Source: Sphingorhabdus lacus | GTDB lineage: Bacteria > Pseudomonadota > Alphaproteobacteria > Sphingomonadales > Sphingomonadaceae | Length of the DNA: 64,000 nucleotides | Assembly (NCBI RefSeq): GCF_009768975.1 | Contig: NZ_CP035733.1 | Span: forward strand, 2,232,001-2,296,000 | Direction of reading: 5' to 3' | Part shown: one piece after another, positions 25,936 through 33,933 of the stretch | Layout: each line of letters begins with the position of its first letter | How positions within the stretch are numbered: the first letter of the stretch is position 1 | Notes under the pieces: generated by a model | The model's input: the letters and a program-made list of their open reading frames with translations, nothing else | What the model was told of the DNA's origin: nothing | Databases searched by the model: none | Program-made: the position numbers and the translations under genes

Positions 25936-26949
25936 ATGAAAAGATTTTTGAATTTGACCGCCGCTGCCGCCTTTTGCGCATCCGTGCCCGCGTTCGCCCA
26001 AGAGGCAAAAACATATCCCGCACCAAGCGAGATCGTCGCGGCGGCCAAGGCGCAGGAATGGGCCGCTATTGCGCCATCCGACCTGCTGGTCATGGATCTC
26101 GCACCCGATGCGGCCGGCAAACCGCGCCGTGTGGTCATCCAGTTGATGCCTGCCCCGTTCAGTCAGGGCTGGATCGGCAATATCCGCAAGCTTGCAACCG
26201 CCAAATGGTGGGACGGCACCAGCATCAACCGCGTGCAGGACAATTATGTTGTGCAATGGGGCGATGCGACGGAGAAGAAAGCGTTGCCGGATGGGTTGGA
26301 GGTCGTGCCCGAAAGCGGCTACACAGCCCCGTTGGTCGACCCTTTTGCCTCCATGCTGTTATTCTCGGCAATTGTCGGGCAAAAGGAAGCCGAAGACGCG
26401 TGCAAGCGCGAAAGTGAAGACAAAATTTCAGATTGTTTTAAAGAAATCGACCGTCAGATAACGCGCCGCGATCCTTACGGCGACATATATGGCTTCTACA
26501 AAGGCTGGCCCGCAGGTGCTGATCCGAAGACAGCATGGCCTCTCCATTGCTATGGCATGGTCGGCGTTGGCCGGAACCTGTCGCCCGACACCGGCACAGG
26601 CGCCGAGCTCTACACCGTAATCGGCCACGCGCCGCGGCATCTGGATCGTAATATCGCCTTGGTTGGCCGCGTGATCGAAGGGATCGAGCATCTGTCCAGC
26701 CTGCCGCGCGGAACAGGCGCGCTGGGCTTTTACGAGAAGGAAGAAGAACGGGTGCCGATCTTATCCGTGCGGTTGGGGACCGAAGTTCAGAATGCCCCTT
26801 CTTTCGAGTATCTCTACACCCAAACCCCCAGCTTCAAAGCTTATGCCGATGCGCGGGCCAACCGGCGCGATCCGTTTTTCATAACACCAGCGGGCGGCGC
26901 AGATATTTGCAACATTCCGGTCCCGGTGCGGCGGCGACCGGCCAAGTAA
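25936..26949 (+). CDS. Exported cyclophilin-type peptidyl-prolyl isomerase, divergent
   Basis: A 337-residue protein with a signal peptide (ending PAFAQE). The cyclophilin core is recognisable: VVIQLMPAPFSQGWIGNIRKLA, then WWDGTSINRVQDNYVVQWGD, where the usual FHRVIPGFMIQGGD has Tyr in place of the active-site Phe, and later FYTVIGHAPRHLDRNIALVGRVIEGIEHL-like segments. A ~90-residue insertion with cysteines (DACKRESE, SDCFKE, LHCYG) separates the two halves, much longer than in standard cyclophilins. It is probably a periplasmic folding factor, perhaps with reduced isomerase activity. Confidence 0.8.
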   Translation: MKRFLNLTAAAAFCASVPAFAQEAKTYPAPSEIVAAAKAQEWAAIAPSDLLVMDLAPDAAGKPRRVVIQLMPAPFSQGWIGNIRKLATAKWWDGTSINRVQDNYVVQWGDATEKKALPDGLEVVPESGYTAPLVDPFASMLLFSAIVGQKEAEDACKRESEDKISDCFKEIDRQITRRDPYGDIYGFYKGWPAGADPKTAWPLHCYGMVGVGRNLSPDTGTGAELYTVIGHAPRHLDRNIALVGRVIEGIEHLSSLPRGTGALGFYEKEEERVPILSVRLGTEVQNAPSFEYLYTQTPSFKAYADARANRRDPFFITPAGGADICNIPVPVRRRPAK

Positions 26950-26961
26950 AAGAGGTCGGCG

Positions 26962-27282
26962 ATGACCGAAACGCATCTGGTTACCGCCAAACTCTGGCTC
27001 TGGCAAAGCGACAAGGCCCCGGCGAGCTGGCATTTCCTCACGATTGAAGGCGAAGCGGCTGAGGCAATTCATGCCCTTGCCTTGATGCGGCGGCTCGAAA
27101 ACGGACGGCGGCGCGGCTGGGGGGCGATGAAGGTGCACGTCACCATCGGGGAGACGGCCTGGGATACATCCATATTCCCCGACAAGGGCAGCGGAGGCTG
27201 GCTGCTTCCGGTCAAGGCGGCAGTGCGCAAAGCGGAGGAATTGGTCGTCGGCGACCAGATTCAGGTTAGCGTGACGCTTTAA
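26962..27282 (+). CDS. DUF1905 domain protein
   Basis: A 106-residue beta-barrel-like protein of the DUF1905 family (LVTAKLWLWQSDKAPASWHFLTI, WGAMKVHVTIGETAWDTSIFPDKG in parts, YLLPVKAAVRKAE-like end). No enzymatic residues are known for the family. AAAAGAGG precedes ATG 26962. It converges with fliA, the two stop codons overlapping at 27279-27282. Confidence 0.85.
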   Translation: MTETHLVTAKLWLWQSDKAPASWHFLTIEGEAAEAIHALALMRRLENGRRRGWGAMKVHVTIGETAWDTSIFPDKGSGGWLLPVKAAVRKAEELVVGDQIQVSVTL

Positions 27283-27992
27283 TCCGCCATTAACATCCGC
27301 ATCTTGTCGAGTGCGGCTTTCTTGATCTGGCAGACCCGCGCAGCACCAACGCCCAGTGTCTCGCCGATTTCGTCCAGATTTAACTCTTCGACAAAATAAA
27401 GCTGCAAGATCATGGCTTCCCGCTCGGATAACTTGGCGAGATTTGCCACCAATGCCTCACGCAACTGGGCCTTTTCCAACGCTGTATCGGCACTATCCGC
27501 GAGATCCGCGAACCACATATCATGATCCGAATAGCTTTCATCGATCGATTCCTGGCCCACGGCCTGCGTGGACGCGGCCATGGCATAATAGGCTTGTGGC
27601 TCCAGCCCGGCGGCATCCGCCATTTCCGCATCGGTCGGCGGACGCATATATTCCTGTTCCAGGCGCGCGCGAATGCTCGCCAGATAGCGGCGGTTGGCCA
27701 TGCCTGCGCGGCCCATGCGGGCGTCACGACGAAGTGCATCCACCATGGCTCCGCGAATACGGGTCGACGCATAGGGGGCGAAGGCAATGCCGCGATCTTC
27801 GAAATGCTGGGCGGCCTCCACCAGTGCGATGAAGCCGATCTGGATCAGGTCTTCAACCTCGATGGCGGTCGACATGCGGCTGTGCACATGCCAGGCGACG
27901 CGGCGGACAAGGGCACTATGTGCTTCTATCAGGCGCGCAGGGCTCGACGCATCGGGACGGGCATAAGCGGCGCGGGCTTCATTCAGCATCAT
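27279..27992 (-). CDS. fliA: Flagellar sigma factor FliA (sigma-28)
   Basis: A 237-residue sigma-70-family factor of the FliA group: region 2 (ALVRRVAWHVHSRM, EVEDLIQIGFIALVEAAQHFE, FAPYASTRIRGAMVDALRR), region 3 (RRYLASIRARLEQE) and region 4 (LSEREAMILQLYFVEELNLDEIGETLGVGAARVCQIKKAAL in parts). It should direct transcription of late flagellar genes such as the flgM promoter at 31566-31592. ATG 27992 is preceded by AAGGAGA and lies inside the end of flhA, so the two genes are translationally coupled. An ATG at 28016 is too far from this ribosome binding site. Confidence 0.93.
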   Translation of the reverse strand: MMLNEARAAYARPDASSPARLIEAHSALVRRVAWHVHSRMSTAIEVEDLIQIGFIALVEAAQHFEDRGIAFAPYASTRIRGAMVDALRRDARMGRAGMANRRYLASIRARLEQEYMRPPTDAEMADAAGLEPQAYYAMAASTQAVGQESIDESYSDHDMWFADLADSADTALEKAQLREALVANLAKLSEREAMILQLYFVEELNLDEIGETLGVGAARVCQIKKAALDKMRMLMAD

Positions 27993-30093
27993 GGTCTCCT
28001 TTGTAAGGGTTGGCATCGGCCAGGCGCGGTGTGCCGCCGACTACGGCGATCACATCGACTTTTTTGGTTTCGGGAATTTCGAGGAAGGACAGCACAGCGA
28101 CATCGCTGAACTGCGCCCGTAAAAGGCGGGCGACCGCCGCGCGGCATAGCGGCGAGGTGATGACGGCAAAGCTGCGTGCGGCGACCAGCATCGGCTGGAC
28201 TGCTTCATCAACGGCGCTGATGATGCGGCGGGCAAGCGCAGGTTCGAACGGCCAGTTGGCTGACGGTGCGGTTTGCACCGACTGGACCAGCAGGCTTTCG
28301 AGATCGCCATCAAAGGTGATAGCCGGCAGCGGCATTTTCACAGGAACGATAGTCTGGACAATGAGCGGTCCGAGGCGCTGGCGGACAGCCTCTACCAGAT
28401 CGGATGCATCCAGATTGCGCGGGGCAAGATCAACCATAGCCTCGGCCACACGGCGGAAATCCCGAAGCGGAACCCGCTCGGCCAGCAGCGCGCGGCACAA
28501 GGCGGTAATCGCGGCGAGCGAATAAGGTGCCGGTGTCAGGCCAGCGGCCAGTTGCGGGTAGCTTTCCTTGAGATTGTCGATCAGCGCTTGCGCATCGTCC
28601 ATACCGAACAGCTCGGCTGCAGATGCGGTGGCGAGCTGGTTCAAATGAGTGGCGATAACGGTCGCGGGGTCGACAACGGTGTAGCCGGCGGCGACGGCAT
28701 CGATACGGTCACGCTCGGCGATCCAGAGGGCATCCAGGCCAAAGCTGGGGTCCTTGACCGCACGGCCAGTGACACCTTCAAGGCAATCGCCGGAATCAAG
28801 GGCGAGCAATTCGTTGGCCCAGGCGCTATCTTCGCCGACCAGAACACCCGAAATGCGGATCTGGTAGCTATTCCCGGGCAGGGAAAGGTCATCTGTGACC
28901 TTAACCATGGGCACGACGAAGCCGAATTCGCGCGAAAGCTGGCGGCGGATGGCCGTGACACGGCCCATTAACGGCGCGCCCTTGCGTTCATCGACAAGGC
29001 TAACCAATGAATAGCCAAGCTCCAGCGTGATGGGGGCTGTTTCGGCAATTTCGTGCCACTCGATCACATGGCCGGGTGTCGCGTCGACGATGGTGTCGAC
29101 CGGCTTGGGAGGAGCCTTCTCCGAACGGCGCAGCAACCACCAGATGGATCCCGCTACCGCGGCTGCTGGCAGCACGACGAGTTGGGGCATTGCCGGAACC
29201 ATTCCGAGCAAAGTCAGAATTGCGGCAACAGGGCCCCAGGCGCGGGCATGCCCGAACTGTGTCGAAATCTGGCCCGAAAGGTCGAGCGGCGATGACACGC
29301 GGGTGACGATGGCCGCTGCGGCAATGGAAAGCAGCAGAGCCGGGACTTGCGCAACCAGTGCGTCGCCAATGGCAAGCTTGATGTATATCTCGGCCGCATC
29401 GCCAAAGCTGAGGTCGTGGCTGACCACACCCAATATCAGGCCGCCAAAAATATTGACGAAAAGGATGAGAAGGCCCGCGACCGCGTCGCCCTTCACAAAT
29501 TTGGAGGCACCATCCATGGAGCCGTAAAAGTCGGCTTCGGTCGCGACTTCCTGACGCCGCGCTTTGGCTTCGTCGGGTGTGACGAGGCCGGCGTTCAGAT
29601 CGGCATCAATCGCCATCTGCTTTCCGGGAAGTGCATCAAGTGTGAAGCGTGCGGACACTTCGGATACGCGCCCGGCACCCTTGGTAATCACGACCATGTT
29701 GATGATCATCAACACGGCAAAGACGAACAGGCCGACGATATAGTCGCCGCCAATCAATATTGCCCCGAACGCTTCGATGACATGGCCTGCAGCCGCAACG
29801 CCGGTATGGCCGTCGACGAGAACGACACGGGTTGAGGCCACGTTCAGGGCAAGCCGGAACAATGTCGCGAGCAGCAGAACTGTCGGAAACGCGGAGAAGT
29901 CGAGGGGTTTGGCCACGTTCATGGCGACCATCAGGACAGCCAGACTGATCATGATGTTCAGAATGAAGCCGACATCCAGCAGCATCGCCGGGATCGGCAC
30001 GATCATCAGCATGACCAGCAGCAAAACCGCAACGGGCAACGCCCCGCTTTTTATGGTTTCCAGCCAGATGGTGAGGTTGAGGCGGCCGATCAT
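27979..30093 (-). CDS. flhA: Flagellar type III export protein FlhA
   Basis: A 704-residue export-gate protein of normal length. The N-terminal ~330 residues hold about eight transmembrane helices with the conserved FHIPEP-type region (FPTVLLLATLFRLALNVASTRVVL in parts, GDAVAGLLILFVNIFGG, AIGDALVAQVPALLLSIAAA), and the C-terminal ~350 residues form the cytoplasmic ring domain (LSREFGFVVPMVKV, LREALPQL-type helices). It overlaps the transglycosylase stop by four bases and carries fliA in its 3' end, giving the operon transglycosylase-flhA-fliA. Confidence 0.96.
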   Translation of the reverse strand: MIGRLNLTIWLETIKSGALPVAVLLLVMLMIVPIPAMLLDVGFILNIMISLAVLMVAMNVAKPLDFSAFPTVLLLATLFRLALNVASTRVVLVDGHTGVAAAGHVIEAFGAILIGGDYIVGLFVFAVLMIINMVVITKGAGRVSEVSARFTLDALPGKQMAIDADLNAGLVTPDEAKARRQEVATEADFYGSMDGASKFVKGDAVAGLLILFVNIFGGLILGVVSHDLSFGDAAEIYIKLAIGDALVAQVPALLLSIAAAAIVTRVSSPLDLSGQISTQFGHARAWGPVAAILTLLGMVPAMPQLVVLPAAAVAGSIWWLLRRSEKAPPKPVDTIVDATPGHVIEWHEIAETAPITLELGYSLVSLVDERKGAPLMGRVTAIRRQLSREFGFVVPMVKVTDDLSLPGNSYQIRISGVLVGEDSAWANELLALDSGDCLEGVTGRAVKDPSFGLDALWIAERDRIDAVAAGYTVVDPATVIATHLNQLATASAAELFGMDDAQALIDNLKESYPQLAAGLTPAPYSLAAITALCRALLAERVPLRDFRRVAEAMVDLAPRNLDASDLVEAVRQRLGPLIVQTIVPVKMPLPAITFDGDLESLLVQSVQTAPSANWPFEPALARRIISAVDEAVQPMLVAARSFAVITSPLCRAAVARLLRAQFSDVAVLSFLEIPETKKVDVIAVVGGTPRLADANPYKGDHDAE

Positions 30094-30872
30094 GACGAAA
30101 TACCCGAGAGGCGGCGATAGGCATCGCGCGCAAAATTAAGATCAAGCTTTTTGGGCATGGGCAGCATTGTGGCCATTTCGAGTGGCGTGCGTGCCGCATT
30201 GGATGAGGACGCTATCTGGCTGCTTTGCCGGTTCAGCGCAGGAAACTGGCTTTGTGCGTCGCCCAGCTTGGCGGCGAAATTCTCACGGATTTCTGCGAGG
30301 CTTCGTGCGCCGCCGTCATTCCGGTAAAATATGGGGCGATTGGCCCGCGCGGCTTCGGAAAAGAGCGGTGCAGCGCTTTGGTTGGGATCTTCGCGATAAG
30401 CATCGAGAAACTTGGCGGCCCCTTCGGCGCCGAGAAAATGCGCGAGATAGAGATCGACAGGCTCAGGATTGGCACCGATCCGTTCTTGCAGATAGGCGCC
30501 ATTGTCCGCCGCAAATTCGGCAGCCATCGCTGCTGCCGCATCGGGATCGCTGCGCAGGTCAAGTATCGCGGCCCTTTTGGCGGAATCGGAGACCGAAAAG
30601 GTTCCGTCCGAATTGCGCGAAATGGCATTGGCGGCCCATTCCATTCCATGCGACGCACCATGTTCTTTCACGGTGCCCAGCCAGGTCTGCTTGGTGAATT
30701 GATAGAGGCCAGTCGCGCTCGACGTCGTGGCGCGCGCATCGGGGCGCATTCCGCTTTCGATGCGGGCCTGATCCATCAAATAGTCGAAATCGACACCGGT
30801 TCGTGCCGATGCGCGGGCAATTGCCGCCGTCACCTTATGCGGTGATCCCGTGTCGTTAATCGGGCGTGTCAT
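30090..30872 (-). CDS. Lytic transglycosylase (SLT domain), flagellar-operon member
   Basis: A 260-residue protein with a family 1 SLT domain near the N-terminus: YLMDQARIESGMRPDA (catalytic Glu), TGLYQFTKQTWL and DLYLAHFLGAEGAAKFL. It likely opens peptidoglycan for flagellar rod or export assembly, as SLT proteins encoded with flagellar genes do. No signal peptide is visible, which suggests export through the flagellar apparatus or another route. ATG 30872 is chosen: the sigma-54 promoter at 30904-30919 would start RNA near 30893, so a longer TTG start at 30908 would lie ahead of the transcript. Confidence 0.85.
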   Translation of the reverse strand: MTRPINDTGSPHKVTAAIARASARTGVDFDYLMDQARIESGMRPDARATTSSATGLYQFTKQTWLGTVKEHGASHGMEWAANAISRNSDGTFSVSDSAKRAAILDLRSDPDAAAAMAAEFAADNGAYLQERIGANPEPVDLYLAHFLGAEGAAKFLDAYREDPNQSAAPLFSEAARANRPIFYRNDGGARSLAEIRENFAAKLGDAQSQFPALNRQSSQIASSSNAARTPLEMATMLPMPKKLDLNFARDAYRRLSGISS

Positions 30873-30903
30873 ATTCTGGTCCGGTTGTTCATGCGGGATG
30901 AAC

Positions 30904-30919
30904 TGCAATGCCCGTGCCA
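30904..30919 (-). promoter_or_regulatory. Predicted sigma-54 (RpoN) promoter of transglycosylase-flhA-fliA
   Basis: On the minus strand TGGCACGGGCATTGCA reads as a full -24/-12 element (TGGCACG-N4-TTGCA), with the GG and GC dinucleotides at the required spacing, about 30 bases ahead of the ATG at 30872. It needs an enhancer-binding activator such as FleQ/FlrC/FlbD, which is not encoded in this window. Confidence 0.85.
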
Positions 30920-30939
30920 GTTTTGTAAAAACCTAGCTT

Positions 30940-31233
30940 TTACGTGTGTTTCTGCGGCATCACATAAATAGCGGACGACGCTTGGCCGCGATATTCCGCC
31001 AATCGGTCAATTTTCTGTCTGTTCCAGGCCGTCAGATATTTGACCCGGGTGCGTGCTGCCTCGGCCTGTTTCATGCCGTAGGACAGCTGCTCCTTTGGCG
31101 GAGCGCCACGCATTTGCCGCAGCTTATCAATCGCGACCGAAAGCGCGGCGCTCGCCGACAGGATGGCATCCGCATCCTGCGTATCCAGCGCGGCAATCAG
31201 GTCCGATTGGCATTGAAGAACGGCATCCATCAT
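30940..31233 (-). CDS. FlgN-like small helical flagellar protein
   Basis: A 97-residue, almost entirely helical protein (CQSDLIAALDTQDADAILSA and KQAEAARTRVKYLTAWNRQK stretches) placed directly behind flgM, starting 4 bases after its stop. In enterobacteria the order is flgA-flgM-flgN, and FlgN is a helical export chaperone for hook-associated proteins; position and shape fit, but the sequence is short (FlgN is about 140 residues) and similarity is not evident by eye. ATG 31233 is chosen because the frame upstream runs into flgM. Confidence 0.55.
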   Translation of the reverse strand: MMDAVLQCQSDLIAALDTQDADAILSASAALSVAIDKLRQMRGAPPKEQLSYGMKQAEAARTRVKYLTAWNRQKIDRLAEYRGQASSAIYVMPQKHT

Positions 31234-31237
31234 GGGA

Positions 31238-31510
31238 TTAGCCGAGATCCTGTCCGCCAAAGCGGATGATGCCGTCTGCAACAGCGCCCAAATCGACCTT
31301 ATATGCGCCGCTCGCAAGTGCCGCCCGCAAAGAGGCGACCTTTTCGGCGTCATATGGGGGGCCCTTTTGCGCCAACGCGGTCGCAAGGCTCAAGCTGTGC
31401 GGAGCAGCAGGCTTGAGCGTATTTTCCCGCTTCGGCGCCGCCTCCGCGGCACCAGATGCACGGAGACCCGGAGCCAGTCTGGCCGGTCCGAACGTAACGG
31501 AATCCACCAT
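31238..31510 (-). CDS. flgM: Anti-sigma-28 factor FlgM
   Basis: A 90-residue protein with a disordered Pro/Ala-rich N-terminal half and the conserved C-terminal FlgM helices (YDAEKVASLRAALASGAYKVD, ADGIIRFGG). FlgM binds FliA until the hook is complete and is then exported, so it times late gene expression. ATG 31510 has AAGGAA at ribosome-binding distance; an ATG at 31528 overlaps that site. A FliA-type promoter at 31566-31592 lies upstream, giving a feedback loop with fliA at 27279-27992. Confidence 0.88.
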   Translation of the reverse strand: MVDSVTFGPARLAPGLRASGAAEAAPKRENTLKPAAPHSLSLATALAQKGPPYDAEKVASLRAALASGAYKVDLGAVADGIIRFGGQDLG

Positions 31511-31565
31511 TTTTCTGTTCCTTTCCATATGGGCCGTCAGGAAACCGACAGCCGGTATGAAAGCA

Positions 31566-31592
31566 GAAACGGCGATTGCTGCACAAAGTTTA
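31566..31592 (-). promoter_or_regulatory. Predicted FliA (sigma-28) promoter of flgM
   Basis: On the minus strand TAAACTTT, an 11-base spacer and GCCGTTTC match the FliA consensus TAAAGTTT-N11-GCCGATAA at seven of eight -35 positions, and the GCCG core of the -10 is intact. It sits about 55 bases ahead of the FlgM ATG in a 228-base gap with no other gene. Confidence 0.65.
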
Positions 31593-31738
31593 GCTTTAAA
31601 CTTTTATAAATATTTCGGCGGTGAAAAATATTTTCCACCCGCCTTCCGCCGGACCGGAGCGCCATATAGCGCCAATATGCGTAGTTTAGGGGCTAAGTCT
31701 TTACAAAACCCTTCAAATTGGAGAGCCGTGAAAGGATG

Positions 31739-32170
31739 TCAGAATGTAACAACACCGCGGGTTTTGACATAGGCAGTCATGGTCGTTGATGATGTCAGCG
31801 ATTTGACACGGACCGGTTGACCCACCGCTGCGTCTTCCAGCGCCATCATCGTTGTAGAGACGGCAAAGCCTTGCCCATCCGAAACGCATTCGACCATTTC
31901 ACCCTTACGGATGACGATTTCCGAGGTGGCTGCTTGATCCAATGATGCCTTTACGGGCACACGCAAACGCCAGCCTACCGCCGGACAGCGCACGATCACG
32001 GCACCTCCTGCGGGCGGCGCAACAATAGGTGCATCGGGGCATTGCGCCAGTTTCAGGCGTTTATCGACCTGCTCGGCTTGCGGCGCGACCGCCGAAATGC
32101 GGCTATCCAAAGCCTGCAGGTCCTCAAAACCTCCAGATATGGCGGCAACGATAAAGAGTAGATGGTGCAT
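31739..32170 (-). CDS. flgA: Flagellar P-ring assembly protein FlgA
   Basis: A 143-residue protein, a short FlgA. It has an N-terminal export signal-like hydrophobic start (MHHLLFIVAAISGG), a beta region with CPAVGWRLRVPVKA and a C-terminal SAF-domain-like segment (EIVIRKGEMVECVSDGQGF, DAAVGQPVRVKSL, VKTRGVVTF). FlgA chaperones FlgI during P-ring formation in the periplasm. ATG 32170 has AGGAGCC upstream. A sigma-54 promoter at 32205-32220 precedes it. Confidence 0.85.
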   Translation of the reverse strand: MHHLLFIVAAISGGFEDLQALDSRISAVAPQAEQVDKRLKLAQCPDAPIVAPPAGGAVIVRCPAVGWRLRVPVKASLDQAATSEIVIRKGEMVECVSDGQGFAVSTTMMALEDAAVGQPVRVKSLTSSTTMTAYVKTRGVVTF

Positions 32171-32204
32171 ATTGGCTCCTGGAAAATATAATCTTCCATC
32201 ACCA

Positions 32205-32220
32205 AGCAATCATCGTGCCA
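32205..32220 (-). promoter_or_regulatory. Predicted sigma-54 (RpoN) promoter of flgA
   Basis: On the minus strand TGGCACGATGATTGCT is a complete TGGCACG-N4-TTGCT element, 35 bases before the flgA ATG. It is the twin of the element at 30904-30919. Confidence 0.85.
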
Positions 32221-32241
32221 GTCGGGTATTTCTGAAATTAG

Positions 32242-32257
32242 CCCGCAGTAATGCGGG
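32242..32257 (-). terminator. Weak hairpin after the lipase-like gene
   Basis: CCCGCA, a four-base loop and TGCGGG form a perfect 6-bp stem 15 bases beyond the lipase-like stop. No clear T run follows, so termination would be weak. It separates that gene from the flgA promoter. Confidence 0.35.
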
Positions 32258-32271
32258 GAAGTGCAAAAGGC

Positions 32272-32991
32272 TTAGGCAAGAACCTTGGCAATTGCGCGGA
32301 TCGCATCAGGCTGTGCGACGAACGCCATATGTGTGCAGTCGAGTTCAACTTGATGGTCCGATTCATGATGTTGGCCGCAAGCAGAACCCGGGGCAACAAC
32401 CCCATCGTTACGCGACCAAATGGCGCATGTGGGAACCGGCGGCTTTTCGGAAAGGATTACATCAATCGGTGGATTGTCGACTTTATAACCTGCAACAAAT
32501 TCATAAAGACGCCAGGCGTTGTTCGCGCGAGGATCACCTGAAAAAGGACTTCCCAAGGTAACGACCTTGGCAACATCATGGCGGGCCACTTTGGCATATT
32601 CGCGCGCGATCAGTCCACCAAGGCTCCATCCGACCAGCGTCAGCGGTCCGTCAATATCGAGTTCTTCGACACGGCGTCCTAATCTTTCGAATATGTCGGA
32701 TTTTATACCCTTGTTCCGGCCCAAGCCCCAACCATGGGCGGCAAAGCCAGCATCTTGCAGCGACCGGCGCAAACGCGACGTTGTCTGGTCCGACGCCATA
32801 AATCCGGGGATTACCATCACATGGCGGCCATTTCCGGCGACATCGAGGGGCACGGTCGACGCGAACGCGGCACTGGTCCGCATATAGGCAAATGAAAGCG
32901 CTTCGCGCGCCAGCAGCGGCAGGGCCGGTGCACAATCGGCACGGCCCATAGGCTCATTTAATAAAGAAAGATTCGAGAATCGCGTCGCCAT
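32272..32991 (-). CDS. Alpha/beta hydrolase, lipase-like
   Basis: A 239-residue hydrolase with VMVIPGFMASDQTT (oxyanion loop), the nucleophile elbow VGWSLGGLIAREYA and VVTLGSPFSGDPRANNAW, a pattern of PGAP1/lipase-class proteins acting on lipids or polyesters. An aspartate in IWSRNDGVV and histidine in DCTHMAFV complete the triad. No signal peptide. ATG 32991 starts the natural N-terminus. The function is not narrower than esterase/lipase. Confidence 0.8.
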   Translation of the reverse strand: MATRFSNLSLLNEPMGRADCAPALPLLAREALSFAYMRTSAAFASTVPLDVAGNGRHVMVIPGFMASDQTTSRLRRSLQDAGFAAHGWGLGRNKGIKSDIFERLGRRVEELDIDGPLTLVGWSLGGLIAREYAKVARHDVAKVVTLGSPFSGDPRANNAWRLYEFVAGYKVDNPPIDVILSEKPPVPTCAIWSRNDGVVAPGSACGQHHESDHQVELDCTHMAFVAQPDAIRAIAKVLA

Positions 32992-33040
32992 AGCGCCTGT
33001 ATATGGCACTTGCACATTTATGAAAGATTTATGACGCTTT

Positions 33041-33874
33041 TTATTGGGGCATTGTTGTGGGCAGGACCGTCTGCGGCTCCGGGGCTATCGGTGGCATGAC
33101 GGGTGCCACGGGCAAAGGTGGCGCGGCAAGGGCGCTTCGTTCCAGCTGGTCGAGTGCCTTGCGCGTCTCATTATAGGTGCGGGCGCGTACCAGCCATGCT
33201 TGCGCTTCTGCCGAAGCAGCACCGGGCATTTCGGATATTTCCTGAATGGCCCCGCCCAGATTACCCGATTCCACCAACGCATGCGCACGCAGCAGCCGTT
33301 GCGTAGGGGCGGGCGACAGGGATTCGGATTTGCGCAATACAAACAGCTCGGAAAACTCCCGTTGGATCGTCGCCCAAACGGTCTCTTCGCGTGTTCCTGT
33401 AACCAACAGATTGTCGATGGCCGATAGGTCTGCCTGCAGCGATTGGAGCGTGATCGGCGTTTGCGAGGCTTGCAAAACGGTCATGACCGCCTTGGGCTGG
33501 CTCGCGCCAAAACGTAACCGCAGCTGGTCGGTCAGATAGCCCAACGGCGCTCCGCTGTCCAAAGTGCGCCGGGCAGCAAAGGCGACCAGCAAACCTTCTG
33601 CACGGGCTGTGTTTCCAGCAGCAATAACGGAATCGACAGAAGTTACCGTGGGTTGGGTCACCAGAGGTACAGCGGCGACATTTTGCGCGGGAGCCTTATT
33701 AGGCGCGGGCGATGTTGTAGTTGGTGGTGTGCCTCCACCGAGGAGCCCATATTCATCCGCCAGCCACCAGCTGGCTCCGGCGCCGCCTGCAAAGGCGACA
33801 AATAGCAACAGCGCTATATATTTGAATCGGACTCCACTGCGCGGAGTTGCGGCATTCGTCGCAAAATCAGTCAT
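33041..33874 (-). CDS. Membrane-anchored mitofilin-like protein
   Basis: A 277-residue protein with one transmembrane helix (about 18-36), a Pro/Thr-rich linker (TPPTTTSPAPNKAP) and a periplasmic helical domain (LDSGAPLGYLTDQLRLRFGA, LQADLSAIDNLLVTG, WLVRARTYNETRKALDQLE). Alphaproteobacterial mitofilin-like (Mic60-type) proteins have this layout and are encoded beside hemD and hemC, as here. It may help shape the envelope or intracytoplasmic membranes. It ends in a Pro-rich tail. Confidence 0.7.
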   Translation of the reverse strand: MTDFATNAATPRSGVRFKYIALLLFVAFAGGAGASWWLADEYGLLGGGTPPTTTSPAPNKAPAQNVAAVPLVTQPTVTSVDSVIAAGNTARAEGLLVAFAARRTLDSGAPLGYLTDQLRLRFGASQPKAVMTVLQASQTPITLQSLQADLSAIDNLLVTGTREETVWATIQREFSELFVLRKSESLSPAPTQRLLRAHALVESGNLGGAIQEISEMPGAASAEAQAWLVRARTYNETRKALDQLERSALAAPPLPVAPVMPPIAPEPQTVLPTTMPQ

Positions 33875-33933
33875 TAAATCCCCTTCGTCCCAACCACCAG
33901 TTAGGGATTAGCATGGCTTTTTGTAAAGCGCGT

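Noticed and set aside
30873-30908. Longer N-terminus of the lytic transglycosylase from TTG 30908
   Set aside because: It overlaps the sigma-54 promoter at 30904-30919 and would precede the predicted RNA start.
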